7,248 nt of DNA, from positions 1-7,248 of the forward strand of contig DNOQ01000259.1 of assembly GCA_003501665.1 (NCBI GenBank), given 5' to 3'. Positions within the stretch are counted from its first letter, which is position 1. The number at the start of each line of letters is the position of its first letter. Below are positions 1-6,430 of this stretch, piece by piece. Source of the stretch: Bacteroidales bacterium (GTDB taxonomy: Bacteria > Bacteroidota > Bacteroidia > Bacteroidales > VadinHA17). Both the position numbers and the translations under genes were made by a program. Below the pieces are notes generated by a model. That model saw nothing but the letters and a program-made list of their open reading frames with translations, did no database searches and was not told the DNA's origin.

Positions 1-1063
1 TAAACTTCAGTTGCAGGGTTGGGAAATGTTAATTGAAAAGGATCAGAGACATGGCATAACGGGGACAAAAGTAACAGTTAAGCAGACTCATCACGAGCAT
101 GCACACAGGCATCTTTCAGATATTGAGAAAATAATAAATGATTCAAAACTAAATAACAGGGTCAGGGAGCTGAGTAAGAAGATCTTTATGAAGGTGGCAG
201 AAGCAGAAGCGTCAGTTCACGGGGTATCTGTCAATAAAGTACATTTTCACGAAGTAGGGGCAATCGATTCAATTGTTGATACTGTTGGTGCAGCCATCTG
301 CTTTAACAATCTTGATGTTGATGCTGTTTTTGTGGGACCCGTTGAGCTCGGAGGAGGATTTATAAACTGCAGCCATGGCAGATTACCTGTACCGGCTCCT
401 GCTACTGCCGAAATAATAAAAGGACTGGAAGTCACCAGGGGAGGTGCAGGTTTTGAAGCAACAACACCTACAGGTGCAGCTATACTTGCTTCGCTCGGAA
501 CACATTTTAATAATCTTCCGTCATTCAGAATTAATAAAACCGGTTATGGTGTCGGACAAAAAGATGACCCCGAAATACCAAATGTGCTCAGGGTATTTCT
601 CGGAGAAAGTGAAGGCACCATAAGCGGGCATGATGCTCTGCTTATACAATGCAATATCGATGACATGAATCCTGAATTCTATGATCACATTTCTGAAAAA
701 CTGTTTAAATCAGGTGCCGCGGATGTCTTTATATCAAATATAATAATGAAAAAAGGAAGACCGGGAAATGTACTTAATATAATCTGTGAAAAAGGAAATG
801 AAGATATCCTTAAAGAAATAATTTTCACAGAATCAACCTCAGTTGGCGTAAGGACCTTCCCTTTCAGAAAAGATACACTTATCAGAAAAATTGAACAGAC
901 AGATACAACATATGGCAAGGTTACGGTAAAGCGGTCATTTTACAATGGCAGGGAGGTTTCGTGTAAGCCTGAATACTCCGAATGCAAAAGGATTGCGGAA
1001 GAAAGAGGAATACCTGTGAAAGAAGTTTATAACAATATAATGGCTTCAATTGTTAAAATATGA
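1..1063 (+). CDS. larC: LarC, nickel-insertion enzyme of NPN cofactor synthesis (5' partial)
   Basis: LarC is the CTP-dependent cyclometallase that inserts Ni(II) into pyridinium-3,5-bisthiocarboxylate mononucleotide, giving the nickel-pincer nucleotide used by lactate racemase and related LarA-family enzymes (family knowledge). The frame is already open at the first complete codon (position 2), and the first visible residues align with the usual LarC region after the N-terminal 'DCFSGISGDM' segment, so roughly 40 residues lie outside the window; the TTG at 11 is not the start. Visible hallmarks are a His-rich stretch HHEHAHRHLSDI (89-124), VHFHEVGAIDSIVD (240-281), GGGFINCSHGRLPVPAPAT, EATTPTGAAIL, then the C-terminal domain with NIDDMNPE (about 653-676), MKKGRPGN and a TSVGVR segment. 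Both halves, separate as LarC1 and LarC2 in Lactobacillus plantarum, are in one frame here. The stop is TGA 1061-1063. It is the first visible gene of a larC-larE-larB run. Identification is firm. Confidence 0.95.
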   Translation, partial: KLQLQGWEMLIEKDQRHGITGTKVTVKQTHHEHAHRHLSDIEKIINDSKLNNRVRELSKKIFMKVAEAEASVHGVSVNKVHFHEVGAIDSIVDTVGAAICFNNLDVDAVFVGPVELGGGFINCSHGRLPVPAPATAEIIKGLEVTRGGAGFEATTPTGAAILASLGTHFNNLPSFRINKTGYGVGQKDDPEIPNVLRVFLGESEGTISGHDALLIQCNIDDMNPEFYDHISEKLFKSGAADVFISNIIMKKGRPGNVLNIICEKGNEDILKEIIFTESTSVGVRTFPFRKDTLIRKIEQTDTTYGKVTVKRSFYNGREVSCKPEYSECKRIAEERGIPVKEVYNNIMASIVKI

Positions 1064-1127
1064 TTACAATCTGAATACTTTTAGCTTTTATAATTCATAT
1101 ACTTTTCGAATTCAACGGATTAACAAT

Positions 1128-1940
1128 ATGTTACCGGGAAACACAAATAATAAACTTTCAGAACTGGATTCAATACTGAGAGATCTCAGGTCTTTTGTTG
1201 TCGGATTTTCCGGTGGACTTGACAGCTCCTTCCTTATCCACAGGGCTCAGATGCTGAAGCGACCGAAGTTCATTGCAGTGACAATTCACACAGCATTTGT
1301 TCCTGAACGTGAGATCAGGGAAGCACTGGAATTCAGTTCAATTCATAAAATTAACCACAGGGTTTTGGAAATATCCATCCCGGATGAAATCAGAAATAAT
1401 CCAGCCGGGAGATGTTATCTGTGCAAAAAAGTCCTTTTCAGCGCAATAGTTGAATATGCACAAAAAAACGGTTTCAGATATATCGTCGATGGCACCAATG
1501 CGGATGATAAAAATGAATACAGACCAGGTCTCCGGGCCTTGAGCGAGATGAAGATTAGGAGTCCCCTGGCTGAGGCCGGACTGACTAAAGCCGAAATAAG
1601 GCAACTCGCACAAGATGCCGGTCTGGCCATATGGGATAAACCGGCGATGGCATGTCTTCTGACGAGAATACCGTATGATAGCGAAATAAGTGAAGGAAAG
1701 TTAAAAATGATCGAAAAAGCTGAAGATTATCTTTTTGAAAAGGGATTCCCGGGAACAAGAGTAAGAATACACGGGGATATAGCCAGAATTGAATGTATCC
1801 CGGGTTATCTGTCACAACTTGTAAATGATCCTGAAAAAGATTCAATTGTAACTTACCTGAAAAAAATCGGTTTCAGATATGTATCTTTGGACCTTGAGGG
1901 TTACAGGACAGGCAGTATGAATTCAAATAACCTGGAATAA
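1128..1940 (+). CDS. larE: LarE, ATP-dependent sulfur insertase of NPN cofactor synthesis
   Basis: LarE adenylates and then thiolates the carboxylates of pyridinium-3,5-biscarboxylic acid mononucleotide (family knowledge). With the ATG at 1128 the protein has 270 residues, a normal length. It shows the PP-loop SGGLDSS at residues 28-34, FVPEREI near 57-63, RCYLCKK at 95-101, DGTNADD at 121-127, YRPGLRAL at 131-138, RSPLAEAGLTKAEIR at 144-158, and WDKPAMACLLTRIPY at 169-183. Cysteines 96, 99 and 176 are candidate sulfur or Fe-S ligands. The frame is open back to a TTG at 1050 inside larC, but the extra 26 residues are aromatic/Asn-rich and unlike LarE N-termini, so the ATG is preferred; this leaves a 64-nt gap after larC. 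No strong Shine-Dalgarno site precedes the ATG, which is common in Bacteroidota. The TAA stop overlaps the larB ATG by one base, implying translational coupling. Confidence 0.95.
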   Translation: MLPGNTNNKLSELDSILRDLRSFVVGFSGGLDSSFLIHRAQMLKRPKFIAVTIHTAFVPEREIREALEFSSIHKINHRVLEISIPDEIRNNPAGRCYLCKKVLFSAIVEYAQKNGFRYIVDGTNADDKNEYRPGLRALSEMKIRSPLAEAGLTKAEIRQLAQDAGLAIWDKPAMACLLTRIPYDSEISEGKLKMIEKAEDYLFEKGFPGTRVRIHGDIARIECIPGYLSQLVNDPEKDSIVTYLKKIGFRYVSLDLEGYRTGSMNSNNLE

Positions 1941-2689
1941 TGACGGGAAAAGAATTAGAAAAACTTCTGAAAGAGGTTCGGGATGGCAAAAAAAGCGTTC
2001 CGGAAGCTTTTGAAATACTTAAATCATTTCCATATACCGACCTGGGATTTGCAAGGATTGACCATCACAGGGAGATCAGGACGGGCTACCCCGAGATAGT
2101 ATATTGTGCGGGAAAAACCATGGATCAGGTAAGGGAGATTTTCAGGGTTATGGCTGAAAAGGAGAACAATGTTATTGGCACAAGAGCAACTCCGAAAATG
2201 TTTGAAGGTGTTAAAAGTATATGTCCCGAAGCATCTTATTACATGGAAGCGGGGATCATATCGGTACAGAAAAAGAAACCCGAAATATCCGCGACAAATA
2301 TTGCAGTCATAACTGCCGGAACTTCAGACATTCCGGTTGCCGAAGAGGCTGCCGTAACAGCAGAACTTCTCGGAAACAAAGTAATAAGAATATATGATGC
2401 CGGTGTTGCAGGTATTCACAGGCTTGTGGATAAGCTTCCCGAAATAAGAAGCTGCAGGGTGGTTATAGTCATTGCAGGGATGGAAGGCGCCCTTGCCAGT
2501 GTTGTAGGCGGACTGGTTGATAAGCCTGTGATAGCTGTTCCTACAAGTGTGGGATACGGAGCTAATTTCGGAGGAATTTCCGCGCTTCTGGCTATGCTGA
2601 CCAGTTGTTCTGCCGGTGTGACAGTAGTAAATATCGATAATGGATTTGGCGCCGGTTTCTCGGCCAGCATGATAAACAGGATGAAATGA
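1940..2689 (+). CDS. larB: LarB, nicotinic acid adenine dinucleotide carboxylase/hydrolase
   Basis: LarB carries out the first step of NPN synthesis: it carboxylates C5 of the pyridinium ring of NaAD and cleaves the phosphoanhydride, yielding P2CMN and AMP (family knowledge). The 249-residue protein has the LarB-specific N-terminal part (KEVRDGKKSVPEAFEIL, then GFARIDHHREIRTGYPEIVYC at 36-56) followed by a PurE/AIR-carboxylase-like core. The core contains ITAGTSD at 124-130, YDAGVAGIHRL at 152-162, AGMEGALASVVGGL at 179-192, PTSVGYG at 201-207 and NIDNGFGAGF at 231-240. Cys223 in the segment MLTSCSAG fits the position of the catalytic Cys reported near residue 221 in the Lactobacillus enzyme, which attacks the pyridinium ring. 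The start ATG sits in a TAATG overlap with the larE stop. Twelve bases separate the TGA from the next gene. Identification is firm. Confidence 0.95.
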   Translation: MTGKELEKLLKEVRDGKKSVPEAFEILKSFPYTDLGFARIDHHREIRTGYPEIVYCAGKTMDQVREIFRVMAEKENNVIGTRATPKMFEGVKSICPEASYYMEAGIISVQKKKPEISATNIAVITAGTSDIPVAEEAAVTAELLGNKVIRIYDAGVAGIHRLVDKLPEIRSCRVVIVIAGMEGALASVVGGLVDKPVIAVPTSVGYGANFGGISALLAMLTSCSAGVTVVNIDNGFGAGFSASMINRMK

Positions 2690-2701
2690 CGATCCCGGAC
2701 A

Positions 2702-3307
2702 ATGCCGTGCAAGATCTACCTATCGACTGCATACCTTCCACCCTCAGAATACTTTGCAAAGATCAGGAATGCCACCCGCCTGTTTATTGAGGCTGAGGAG
2801 AATTACCATAAGCAATCATACCGTAACCGCTGTTATATTCTTACTGCACAGGGTCCGGGACGACTGACAGTGCCGGTGTATCTCGGGAGTTTCCATAAAA
2901 CACCCATACGGGATATACGGATAGACTATACAAAAAGGTGGCAACAGGTACACCTGGGAGCACTTTCGTCAGCATACAACTCCTCTCCTTTTTTTCTTTA
3001 TTATTTTAAGATCCTCGAAAGAATAATCCTTAAAGATCATAAATTCCTGCTGGATCTTAATATGGATCTTTTAACAGAAATTCTCAGTATGCTTAAGATT
3101 GATATAATGCCGGTTTATACAACGGAATTTTTGCCGGCAAATAGTGTTGAAACCGATTTCAGGTATACAATAGATCCTAAAAAAGCATGCGATTACAAAC
3201 AAAGAGAATATTTTCAGGTTTTTAATTTGCTGCATGGCTTTGTTCCCCGGCTAAGTATTGTTGATCTTATTTTCAATATGGGGCCGGAAGCTGTAAATTA
3301 TTTATGA
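2702..3307 (+). CDS. WbqC-family protein
   Basis: This 201-residue protein matches the WbqC-like family, whose biochemical role is not established to my knowledge; some members lie in O-antigen/polysaccharide loci and others in Bacteroidota housekeeping contexts. Family-like segments are STAYLPPSEYFAKI at 8-21, YHKQSYRNRCYI at 35-46, GPGRLTVPV at 51-59, RWQQVHLGALSSAYNSSPFF at 79-98, and a conserved-looking C-terminus YFQVFNLLHGFVPRLSIVDLIFNMGPEA at 170-197. There is no signal peptide or membrane segment, so it is probably cytoplasmic. The length is normal and the gene appears intact. It starts 12 nt after larB with no terminator between them, so it is probably cotranscribed with the lar genes; whether this reflects a functional link is unknown. 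The hairpin just beyond its TGA ends the operon. No recognisable Shine-Dalgarno site precedes the ATG. Confidence 0.87.
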   Translation: MPCKIYLSTAYLPPSEYFAKIRNATRLFIEAEENYHKQSYRNRCYILTAQGPGRLTVPVYLGSFHKTPIRDIRIDYTKRWQQVHLGALSSAYNSSPFFLYYFKILERIILKDHKFLLDLNMDLLTEILSMLKIDIMPVYTTEFLPANSVETDFRYTIDPKKACDYKQREYFQVFNLLHGFVPRLSIVDLIFNMGPEAVNYL

Positions 3308-3310
3308 TAA

Positions 3311-3341
3311 AAAAGGGGCTTATGAGAACATAGCCCCTTTT
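3311..3341. terminator. Bidirectional intrinsic terminator between convergent genes
   Basis: The left arm 3311-3319 (AAAAGGGGC) pairs with 3333-3341 (GCCCCTTTT). The stem extends inward through TATG/CATA (3321-3324 with 3329-3332) around an AGAA loop, with one bulged T at 3320. The stem is flanked by A on the left and T on the right, so it can work on both strands. It lies 4 nt after the wbqC-like stop and about 20 nt before the end of the opposing outer-membrane protein gene, as expected for a shared terminator. Confidence 0.85.
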
Positions 3342-3362
3342 CCAAGGAAGTCAAACAAAGTA

Positions 3363-4850
3363 TCAGTAACCAAACTTATATCCGAATGTAAGTGTGAACA
3401 TGTTTTTTCCGATGCTCAGATTTGATATTGCATTACCGGCACTGCTTTGGTAAAGAACATATTTCTGCGAATTTATCTGCCGGGTGAATCCAAAATCGAC
3501 AAAAACATTCTGCTCCCTGAAACCTGTTCCGACAGAGAATGTGCTGTAATCCAGATTTTGATTGATATCGCCCTGAGCAAAGGTTTTACCATAATATCCA
3601 TATCCTCCCCTCAGGTAGAGGTGATTATATCTCATTTCGGCGCCCAGACGAATATTACTTACCCTCCGGAGGCTGTTTTTGATCGCCAGGTTCTTCTCGC
3701 TGTAATCATATCCGTCACCTGTTTGAGAAAACCTTGCAGCAGTATAGTCCACAAATTCATAATCAGCACTAACCAGACCGATCTTTCCAATCTGGGCAGC
3801 CACTCCGGCAAGAGCCCTGAATGGTGTGGTGAGAGCATAATTATAACGGGAAGGATTATTCTCATATTTTCGGTTCTCTCCGTCTGTGAAATTTGATGTT
3901 ATATTATCGTGAACATACTCATCGATCCTGTATAATGTCGGCGAATGGAATGCCAGACCAATACGGAATGTCTCTGTGGGTCTGAATATGGCTCCGAGTT
4001 TTACCGAAAACCCTGTCCCGGTGTTTTCATAATGAAGCGCATAATTAAAATTGTCAAATCCATAGGGAGTTACTTCACCGGCTGTTTCAAGATGTTCATA
4101 ATGACTTACATAGTAGATTCTGCTTATCCCTAAGGTCAGGCCGAAATAGATTTTATTTGAATAATTCCCCCCAATGGCAAAGGAATGATCAGAGGTACTC
4201 CCGTCGGTTGAAATCAACCGTCTGACTGTTTGTCCATAGTCAGCGAAAGCACTGTCACCATAATACCAGAATATTGAACCATATTCCCTGGAATAGCCGG
4301 GAAGGGTGTCAATCAGACCCGCCCAGTAAGCAAGATCTGCATCAGCCACATTATCATAAAGCTGTTCCTTATAATAACCGTAACTGATATCAGCCCAATA
4401 ATCAGCCATCGAACTGTTATTGCTAATGCCTTTTATAAGTCCGTTCTGATTAAGATTGCTTTTCATTGTATAAGTATAGCCGAAATTCAGTGACAATAGT
4501 CCGGATTCCCCCTTCCTGTTAATTATATTGGCCACCATACCGGCCTGATTAAGATTGAAATTATAAAGGAAATCGGTATTAAGACCATTGAAATCGGATG
4601 TGGTTTTTATATGAAACAACTGAGGAGTCACCGAAATTTCGGATGATCTGAACAGACCCAAACCTGCAGGATTCTGGTTTAATGCAGAGATATCTCCGCC
4701 AAGGGCTGTAAAAGCTCCTCCCATCGACATAAATCGTGCAGTGCCTCCGTAAAAAAGCTGGGAGTATCTTAATGCATCATCAAAGTTTTGGGAAAAAACT
4801 AAAGTAATTGATGAAAGCACTGTGATTATAAATAGTTTAAACCTCTTCAT
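3363..4850 (-). CDS. FadL/OmpP1-family outer-membrane transport protein
   Basis: The chosen start (CAT complement at 4848-4850) gives 495 residues beginning MKRFKLFIITVLSSITLVFSQ, a typical signal peptide with cleavage expected near residues 20-21. The open frame extends 11 codons further upstream, but those residues (MVEFYYKKRKI) would precede the signal peptide and are not expected. Mature residues 35-66 contain GGTARFMSMGGAFTALGGD and the NPAGLG segment, the N-terminal 'hatch' signature of the FadL/OmpP1/TodX family (long-chain fatty acid or hydrophobic-compound uptake; Bacteroidota members are often called hemin receptors without proof). The rest alternates aromatic and polar residues as in a beta barrel, and the protein ends in an aromatic-rich strand (FTLTFGYKFGY) suited to BAM insertion. 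The substrate cannot be told from sequence. It lies 81 nt downstream of the lipoprotein gene in the same direction, with no hairpin between, so cotranscription is possible. Confidence 0.88.
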   Translation of the reverse strand: MKRFKLFIITVLSSITLVFSQNFDDALRYSQLFYGGTARFMSMGGAFTALGGDISALNQNPAGLGLFRSSEISVTPQLFHIKTTSDFNGLNTDFLYNFNLNQAGMVANIINRKGESGLLSLNFGYTYTMKSNLNQNGLIKGISNNSSMADYWADISYGYYKEQLYDNVADADLAYWAGLIDTLPGYSREYGSIFWYYGDSAFADYGQTVRRLISTDGSTSDHSFAIGGNYSNKIYFGLTLGISRIYYVSHYEHLETAGEVTPYGFDNFNYALHYENTGTGFSVKLGAIFRPTETFRIGLAFHSPTLYRIDEYVHDNITSNFTDGENRKYENNPSRYNYALTTPFRALAGVAAQIGKIGLVSADYEFVDYTAARFSQTGDGYDYSEKNLAIKNSLRRVSNIRLGAEMRYNHLYLRGGYGYYGKTFAQGDINQNLDYSTFSVGTGFREQNVFVDFGFTRQINSQKYVLYQSSAGNAISNLSIGKNMFTLTFGYKFGY

Positions 4851-4931
4851 AATTTTTCTTTTTTTGTAATAGAATTCCACCATTCCAATAAAAGAATGAA
4901 CACAAGTACAGTTTAGTTAATTCTGTTTACC

Positions 4932-6290
4932 CTATCTTCTTCCGCCGGATGATGAGCCACCGCTGCCTGATGATCCGGATGATGATGAACTGCCTGAAGA
5001 TGAGCTTCCTGATGAATAGCCACCGCCACCTGAATATCCTCCGCTGCTGACTGAGGAAGATGATGATCTTCCGGATGAATAATTGTATGATGAACGGGAG
5101 GTTGATGAACCGGATGAATAACCCGAACCGCTTTCAATGCTCCTTCTTGAAGGCATTGAGTAGGTATTCTGGTTAGCGGACGGGACAGACCTGGTTTGTC
5201 CTGAAGAGTAAGATGAAGTACTGCTTCTCGGAGTGCTGCTCCTTGAAGTTTCGGGATAAGCTGAACGTTGTGTGCCGGTATTGCTGTTTACCCTGCTGTT
5301 ATTATATGATGGTCTCGTACTCGTTCTCGGATTACTGTAACTGGGAGTATAAGTCCTGTTAACGCTGTTATATTCAGGTCGGGAGGCAGGTGTTGTGCTT
5401 CTGGTGGTTACAGATCTGCTGGTGGTGCCAGGGTTCTGCCTCACAGCGCTCTGATTTGAATTAATATCTGAAGCATTTACGGCTTCCCTGTTTACTGCCG
5501 TTGAAACTGATCTTCGTGTAGCAGAAGGGGTTGAACCGGCTACCTCCCGTCTGGTTGCATCATTTGAACCGGAGATATATCCGTCTCTTCTTGAAGATGC
5601 TGTTTCAGGCATCATCCTGGTATTATAATTTGATGAATATACGCTTTGCCGCTCCCTTCTTCCGTATGTAACAGAGCTGTAGTAGTCTTTGTAACCATTG
5701 CCGTAATATCCTCCCCATCCGCCATACCAGGGTGAGTAGTAATATGAGGAATAGAGGTAAGGGTTGTAAGATCCGTAATATCCTCCATAATACCCTCCAT
5801 AATACCCTCCATAGCTGTAGAATGGATCATAATAGAACGGATCATAATAGAACGGACTATAGTAGTATGGCCTTCCGAAAGAGAAACTGAGTGAAGGATA
5901 TCCCCAGCTGGAGTAGAAAGGATCTCTCCAGTAAGGATAAAAATAATTTCCATAAAATCTGTTCAGTCTTCCTGTATATGAATAATTATCAGAATAGTAA
6001 TTATATACATTGCCACCTCTGGCATCACCGGCCAGAGCATTGTCATAATTAACTGCATCATAATACTCATCAGACACGAGAGTATCAGCTGCATATATAT
6101 TGTCGTAGTATTCCTCCGACCTGAGCGTGCTTTCAACTATCTTATTCCTGGTGGCGGTACGGGATATCGTTACCGGCTGATCAGAAGACAGATAGTAAAG
6201 ATCATCATATTCTGCCCCTGTATAGAGCCTTGATGTGCAGGATCCAAGGACCAGGAGAGCTATGATTGCGATGTTTGTAAATACTTTCAT
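4932..6290 (-). CDS. Low-complexity Tyr/Gly- and Ser/Arg-rich lipoprotein, function unknown
   Basis: I do not recognise a characterised family. The 452-residue product begins with a lipoprotein signal peptide ending in the lipobox L15-G16-S17-C18; Cys18 is its only cysteine. Four zones follow. Residues 19-115 are acidic with EYYD motifs (EEYYD near 59-63, DEYYD near 74-78). Residues 116-205 are extremely Tyr/Gly/Phe-rich, with tandem YYDPF and GGYY units. Residues 206-400 are Ser/Thr/Arg/Asn-rich and probably disordered. Residues 400-452 are a Ser/Gly tract ending in Gly-Gly-Arg-Arg. It should be anchored in the outer membrane or exposed at the surface; no acidic surface-export signal directly follows the cysteine. 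The ATG is supported by an AAGGA seven bases upstream. Its C-terminus resembles that of the next upstream gene. A structural or adhesive envelope role is only a guess. The annotation as a real gene is strong because of the signal peptide, RBS and 1.3-kb open frame. Confidence 0.8.
   Translation of the reverse strand: MKVFTNIAIIALLVLGSCTSRLYTGAEYDDLYYLSSDQPVTISRTATRNKIVESTLRSEEYYDNIYAADTLVSDEYYDAVNYDNALAGDARGGNVYNYYSDNYSYTGRLNRFYGNYFYPYWRDPFYSSWGYPSLSFSFGRPYYYSPFYYDPFYYDPFYSYGGYYGGYYGGYYGSYNPYLYSSYYYSPWYGGWGGYYGNGYKDYYSSVTYGRRERQSVYSSNYNTRMMPETASSRRDGYISGSNDATRREVAGSTPSATRRSVSTAVNREAVNASDINSNQSAVRQNPGTTSRSVTTRSTTPASRPEYNSVNRTYTPSYSNPRTSTRPSYNNSRVNSNTGTQRSAYPETSRSSTPRSSTSSYSSGQTRSVPSANQNTYSMPSRRSIESGSGYSSGSSTSRSSYNYSSGRSSSSSVSSGGYSGGGGYSSGSSSSGSSSSSGSSGSGGSSSGGRR
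5779..5814 (-). repeat. 12-bp tandem repeat encoding Tyr-Gly-Gly-Tyr units
   Basis: Three consecutive 12-base units (5779-5790, 5791-5802, 5803-5814), of the form TAYCCTCCATAR on the plus strand, encode a repeated G-G-Y-Y pattern around residues 160-171 of the lipoprotein. The copies differ by one or two bases. Confidence 0.85.
5824..5868 (-). repeat. 15-bp tandem repeat encoding Tyr-Tyr-Asp-Pro-Phe units
   Basis: Two identical 15-base units (GGATCATAATAGAAC at 5824-5838 and 5839-5853) and a third diverged copy (5854-5868) encode YYDPF, YYDPF and a YYSPF variant at about residues 142-156 of the lipoprotein. Confidence 0.85.
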
Positions 6291-6297
6291 GTTTGAT

Positions 6298-6302
6298 TCC
6301 TT
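6298..6302 (-). promoter_or_regulatory. Ribosome binding site of the lipoprotein gene
   Basis: On the minus strand, AAGGA lies seven bases before the ATG at 6288-6290. It is the clearest Shine-Dalgarno-like site in the window and supports this start, which also begins a good lipoprotein signal peptide. Confidence 0.6.
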
Positions 6303-6330
6303 TTTATATTTGTTTCCTTTTTATCAATTG

Positions 6331-6366
6331 CAAATATTATACCAAATTTTGTCTGAGATATCGCAA
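6331..6366 (-). promoter_or_regulatory. Candidate promoter of the lipoprotein gene
   Basis: On the minus strand, TATAATATTTG occupies 6331-6341. It contains a perfect TATAAT and also AATATTTG, one mismatch from the Bacteroidota -7 element TAnnTTTG. TTGCGA at 6361-6366 could be an upstream element, though the 19-base spacing from TATAAT is long. It falls in the about 97-bp gap between the terminator of the upstream gene and the lipoprotein ATG, where a promoter is expected. A second TAnnTTTG match (6381-6388) touches the terminator and is less likely. Confidence 0.3.
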
Positions 6367-6387
6367 TATTAAAGAATTATCAAATAT

Positions 6388-6430
6388 AAAAAAAAACCGG
6401 GACACGCTGAAGCATGTCCCGGGTTTTTTT
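6388..6430 (-). terminator. Intrinsic terminator overlapping the end of the right-edge gene
   Basis: CCGGGACA (6397-6404) pairs with TGTCCCGG (6415-6422). Two further pairs (6406-6407 with 6412-6413) close a TGAA loop after one mismatch. The stem is flanked by nine A at 6388-6396 and seven T at 6424-6430 on the plus strand. Read on the minus strand, it follows directly on the TAA stop (6429-6431) and ends in a long U tract, so it terminates the repeat-rich gene and insulates the lipoprotein gene. Confidence 0.88.

Noticed and set aside
1050..1127. Upstream TTG start extending larE into larC by 26 residues
   Set aside because: The extra residues are Asn/Tyr/Phe-rich and unlike LarE N-termini, which begin shortly before the PP-loop as they do from the ATG at 1128.
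1091..1127. Possible promoter between larC and larE (TACTTTTC at 1100-1107)
   Set aside because: It has one mismatch to TAnnTTTG and no convincing upstream TTG; with no terminator after larC, simple cotranscription explains the layout better.
3447..3896. Plus-strand 149-codon open frame antisense to the outer-membrane protein
   Set aside because: It lies wholly within a well-supported gene on the other strand and its translation shows no family features.
4932..5100. Type IX secretion C-terminal domain on the lipoprotein
   Set aside because: The tail is a Ser/Gly tract without the folded beta-sandwich pattern or the conserved glycine and lysine motifs of that domain, and the protein has a lipobox instead.
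4913..5137. His-rich minus-strand frame resembling a metal-binding peptide
   Set aside because: It is an off-frame reading of the Ser/Gly-coding tail of the lipoprotein; the His codons come from the repeated GATGATGA-type sequence.
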